DNA of 41,420 bases from JAJPHY01 sp040754475. Lineage in GTDB: Bacteria; Actinomycetota; UBA4738; HRBIN12. The notes below the pieces were generated by a model. The model had not been told where the DNA came from, did not search any database, and saw only the letters and a list, made by a program, of their open reading frames with translations. A program made the position numbers and the translations under genes. Of the stretch, positions 40,279 through 41,420 are shown one piece after another. The number at the start of each line of letters is the position of its first letter. The first letter of the stretch is position 1. The stretch lies in contig JBFMCN010000097.1 of the NCBI GenBank assembly GCA_040754475.1, positions 1-41,420 on the forward strand, read 5' to 3'.

Positions 40279-41112
40279 ATGCTCATCGCCTGCCCGCACC
40301 CGGGGCCGCGGCTCCTGCCCGCCGACGGGTCCCGTGGCGGCCGAATCCTCACCATGCTCGATCCGGAGGCCGCGACTTCCTACGAGGCGGCCGTTGCGGC
40401 GCTGGTCCCAAGCATCGAGCGCTCACTTCTGCCAGGTGTCCTGGCCAATCGGGCCAGGCTCATCCGCTCCGTGCCGCTCTCACTTCGCCTCGAACCGTGG
40501 CGCGCTGCGCGGGAACGGCTCGCACGCGAAGCCCGTCGTCTCATCGCTCACGCGGGCGCGATGCTGGTTGCGGACGTACGCTCGTGCTACCCGTCGATCG
40601 GCTCTCAGGCCGTCTTGCGACGCCTCCGGGCGCTCGGGTGCCCACCCGACACGGCCAGCGAGCTTCGGTTTCGTCTGGAGTCGTTCGAACGCGCCGGCAT
40701 CCCCGGGCTGCCCATCGGACCCGAACCCTCGGCTGTGCTCGCCAACGCGGTGCTGTCTGAGGCGGACAACGCGCTGGCCGCTCTGGGGGCGGATCACCTG
40801 CGCTGGGTGGACGACTTCTTCGTCTTCGCTCCCGATGCCCACGCTGCGAAGGCAGCGCTCGGTGCGCTGCGTCGTGGATTGGACAGTGCGGGGCTCGAGC
40901 TGGCCGAGGAGAAGACGCGATTGGTCGAAGGTCGCCCGCACATTGTGGCTGCCGTCAGCCGATGTGCAGTGTCGGCAGTCGAGCCCGGCTATCATCGCGC
41001 CGGTCATGCTCACCCTGTACAGGGCATCGAGGATCCACACGCTCTCGCACCCACCGGTGGGCGAGTGGGTCCTCGTCGACGACCGGCACGTCCAGCGGGT
41101 CGGGTCGGGTGA
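40279..41112 (+). CDS. Small reverse-transcriptase-like protein
   Basis: This 277-aa protein shows the ordered core motifs of bacterial reverse transcriptases: RILTMLDPEAATSYEAAV (motif 2/3 region, 22-39), VADVRSCYPSI with Asp99 (motif A), GLPIGPEPSAVLANAVL (motif B, 143-159), RWVDDFFVF with Asp178-Asp179 (motif C) and LELAEEKTRLVEG (motif D/E). The three catalytic aspartates are present. GLPIGP replaces the usual LPQG. It has no maturase, integrase or primase domain, and no group II intron structure is evident around it. The last 35 residues overlap the amidohydrolase gene and look unconserved. It could be an unclassified RT of the defence-associated or abortive-infection sort, or a domesticated remnant. 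Confidence 0.7.
   Translation: MLIACPHPGPRLLPADGSRGGRILTMLDPEAATSYEAAVAALVPSIERSLLPGVLANRARLIRSVPLSLRLEPWRAARERLAREARRLIAHAGAMLVADVRSCYPSIGSQAVLRRLRALGCPPDTASELRFRLESFERAGIPGLPIGPEPSAVLANAVLSEADNALAALGADHLRWVDDFFVFAPDAHAAKAALGALRRGLDSAGLELAEEKTRLVEGRPHIVAAVSRCAVSAVEPGYHRAGHAHPVQGIEDPHALAPTGGRVGPRRRPARPAGRVG
40990..40995 (+). promoter_or_regulatory. -10 box of the amidohydrolase gene
   Basis: TATCAT lies 10 nt before ATG 41006, inside the 3' part of the RT-like gene. Confidence 0.4.
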
Positions 41113-41420
41113 CCCTCCCGGGGCGGACCGAGTCGTCGAGCTTCCCGGCACGACGATCCTCCCCGGCTTCATCGACGCCCACGTCCATCTCACCGGTACC
41201 GGTGTTCATCACCAGGCGCCACAGATCGCCGGGGCGCGCTCCGCCCGTGAGATGCTCGATGCGCTGAGTGCGATCCTTCGGGAACGGTCGGGGCCCGTTC
41301 TCGTTCAGGGCTGGGACGAGACCAGGTGGGCAGTCCGACAGATCCCCGATATCCACGACCTCGACGCGCTTGGCGACCGACCTGTCGCCGCGGTACGGGT
41401 CGATGGGCACGTCAGCCTCA
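41006..41420 (+). CDS. Amidohydrolase, YtcJ-type (5' part, cut by window end)
   Basis: The first 138 residues of a metal-dependent amidohydrolase are present. The N-terminal beta domain (LTLYRASRIHTLSHPPVGEWVL-type opening, GADRVVELPGTTILPG) leads to GFIDAHVHLT, with the HxH metal ligands, and to VLVQGWDETRW and RVDGHVS, typical of the YtcJ/amidohydrolase_3 family. The frame is open at the window edge. It overlaps the RT-like gene by 107 nt in another phase. The substrate is not predictable. Confidence 0.82.
   Translation, partial: MLTLYRASRIHTLSHPPVGEWVLVDDRHVQRVGSGDPPGADRVVELPGTTILPGFIDAHVHLTGTGVHHQAPQIAGARSAREMLDALSAILRERSGPVLVQGWDETRWAVRQIPDIHDLDALGDRPVAAVRVDGHVSL

Overview
The window reads as chromosomal DNA of a high-GC actinobacterium (Actinomycetota). 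The strongest evidence is a complete Pup-proteasome locus (ARC/Mpa ATPase, Dop, Pup, PrcB, PrcA, PafA, PafB, PafC) followed by tatA, tatC and a HelY-type helicase, the gene order known from Mycobacterium. Many protein details look deep-branching or uncultured rather than like a named genus, so I do not assign one. A recurring promoter style, a TANNNT -10 box only 6-10 nt before an ATG/GTG, indicates much leaderless transcription.

Layout. 1-7415 (+): a dipeptide/oligopeptide ABC transporter with two DppB-type permeases, one DppC, one lipoprotein binding protein and two ATPases; a binding protein plus hairpin plus DppB module appears twice, the first copy cut by the window edge. 7425-7783: secG and tRNA-Leu(GAG). 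7832-17869: an unusual accessory array. On the minus strand lies arsR1-srpbcc2-arsR2-srpbcc1, a tandemly duplicated ArsR/SRPBCC pair. Divergently on the plus strand lie one MoxR-type AAA+ ATPase, three VWA-domain paralogues, a third ArsR/SRPBCC pair and a fourth VWA paralogue. Three promoters in this array carry the same palindrome, GTAACA-N4-TGTTAC, whose right half is the -35 element, each exactly 18 bp from a TANNNT -10. This coregulated ATPase/four-VWA/three-ArsR/three-SRPBCC set is the best candidate for an undescribed system.

18121-20035: a TtuB-like ubiquitin-fold sulfur carrier, TtuA-like tRNA thiolase and TrmI tRNA m1A58 methyltransferase, all overlapping by 4 nt; TtuA and TrmI homologues modify the tRNA T-loop. 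20169-26616: arc, dop, pup, prcB, prcA, pafA. 26624-35639: a DUF3866 protein (minus), pafB-pafC, two small unknowns, tatA-tatC, a membrane-anchored unknown, an alpha/beta hydrolase and helY.

35667-38242: a diacylglycerol-kinase-family gene and an array of small lipoproteins, two intact and two decayed, with a relic of the kinase 3' end between copies, showing tandem duplication. 38276-40142 (minus): asnC-type regulator and cysS. 40279-41420 (+): a small reverse-transcriptase-like gene preceded by two strong hairpins, then the start of a YtcJ-type amidohydrolase that runs off the window. No insertion sequence, CRISPR array or rRNA was seen.
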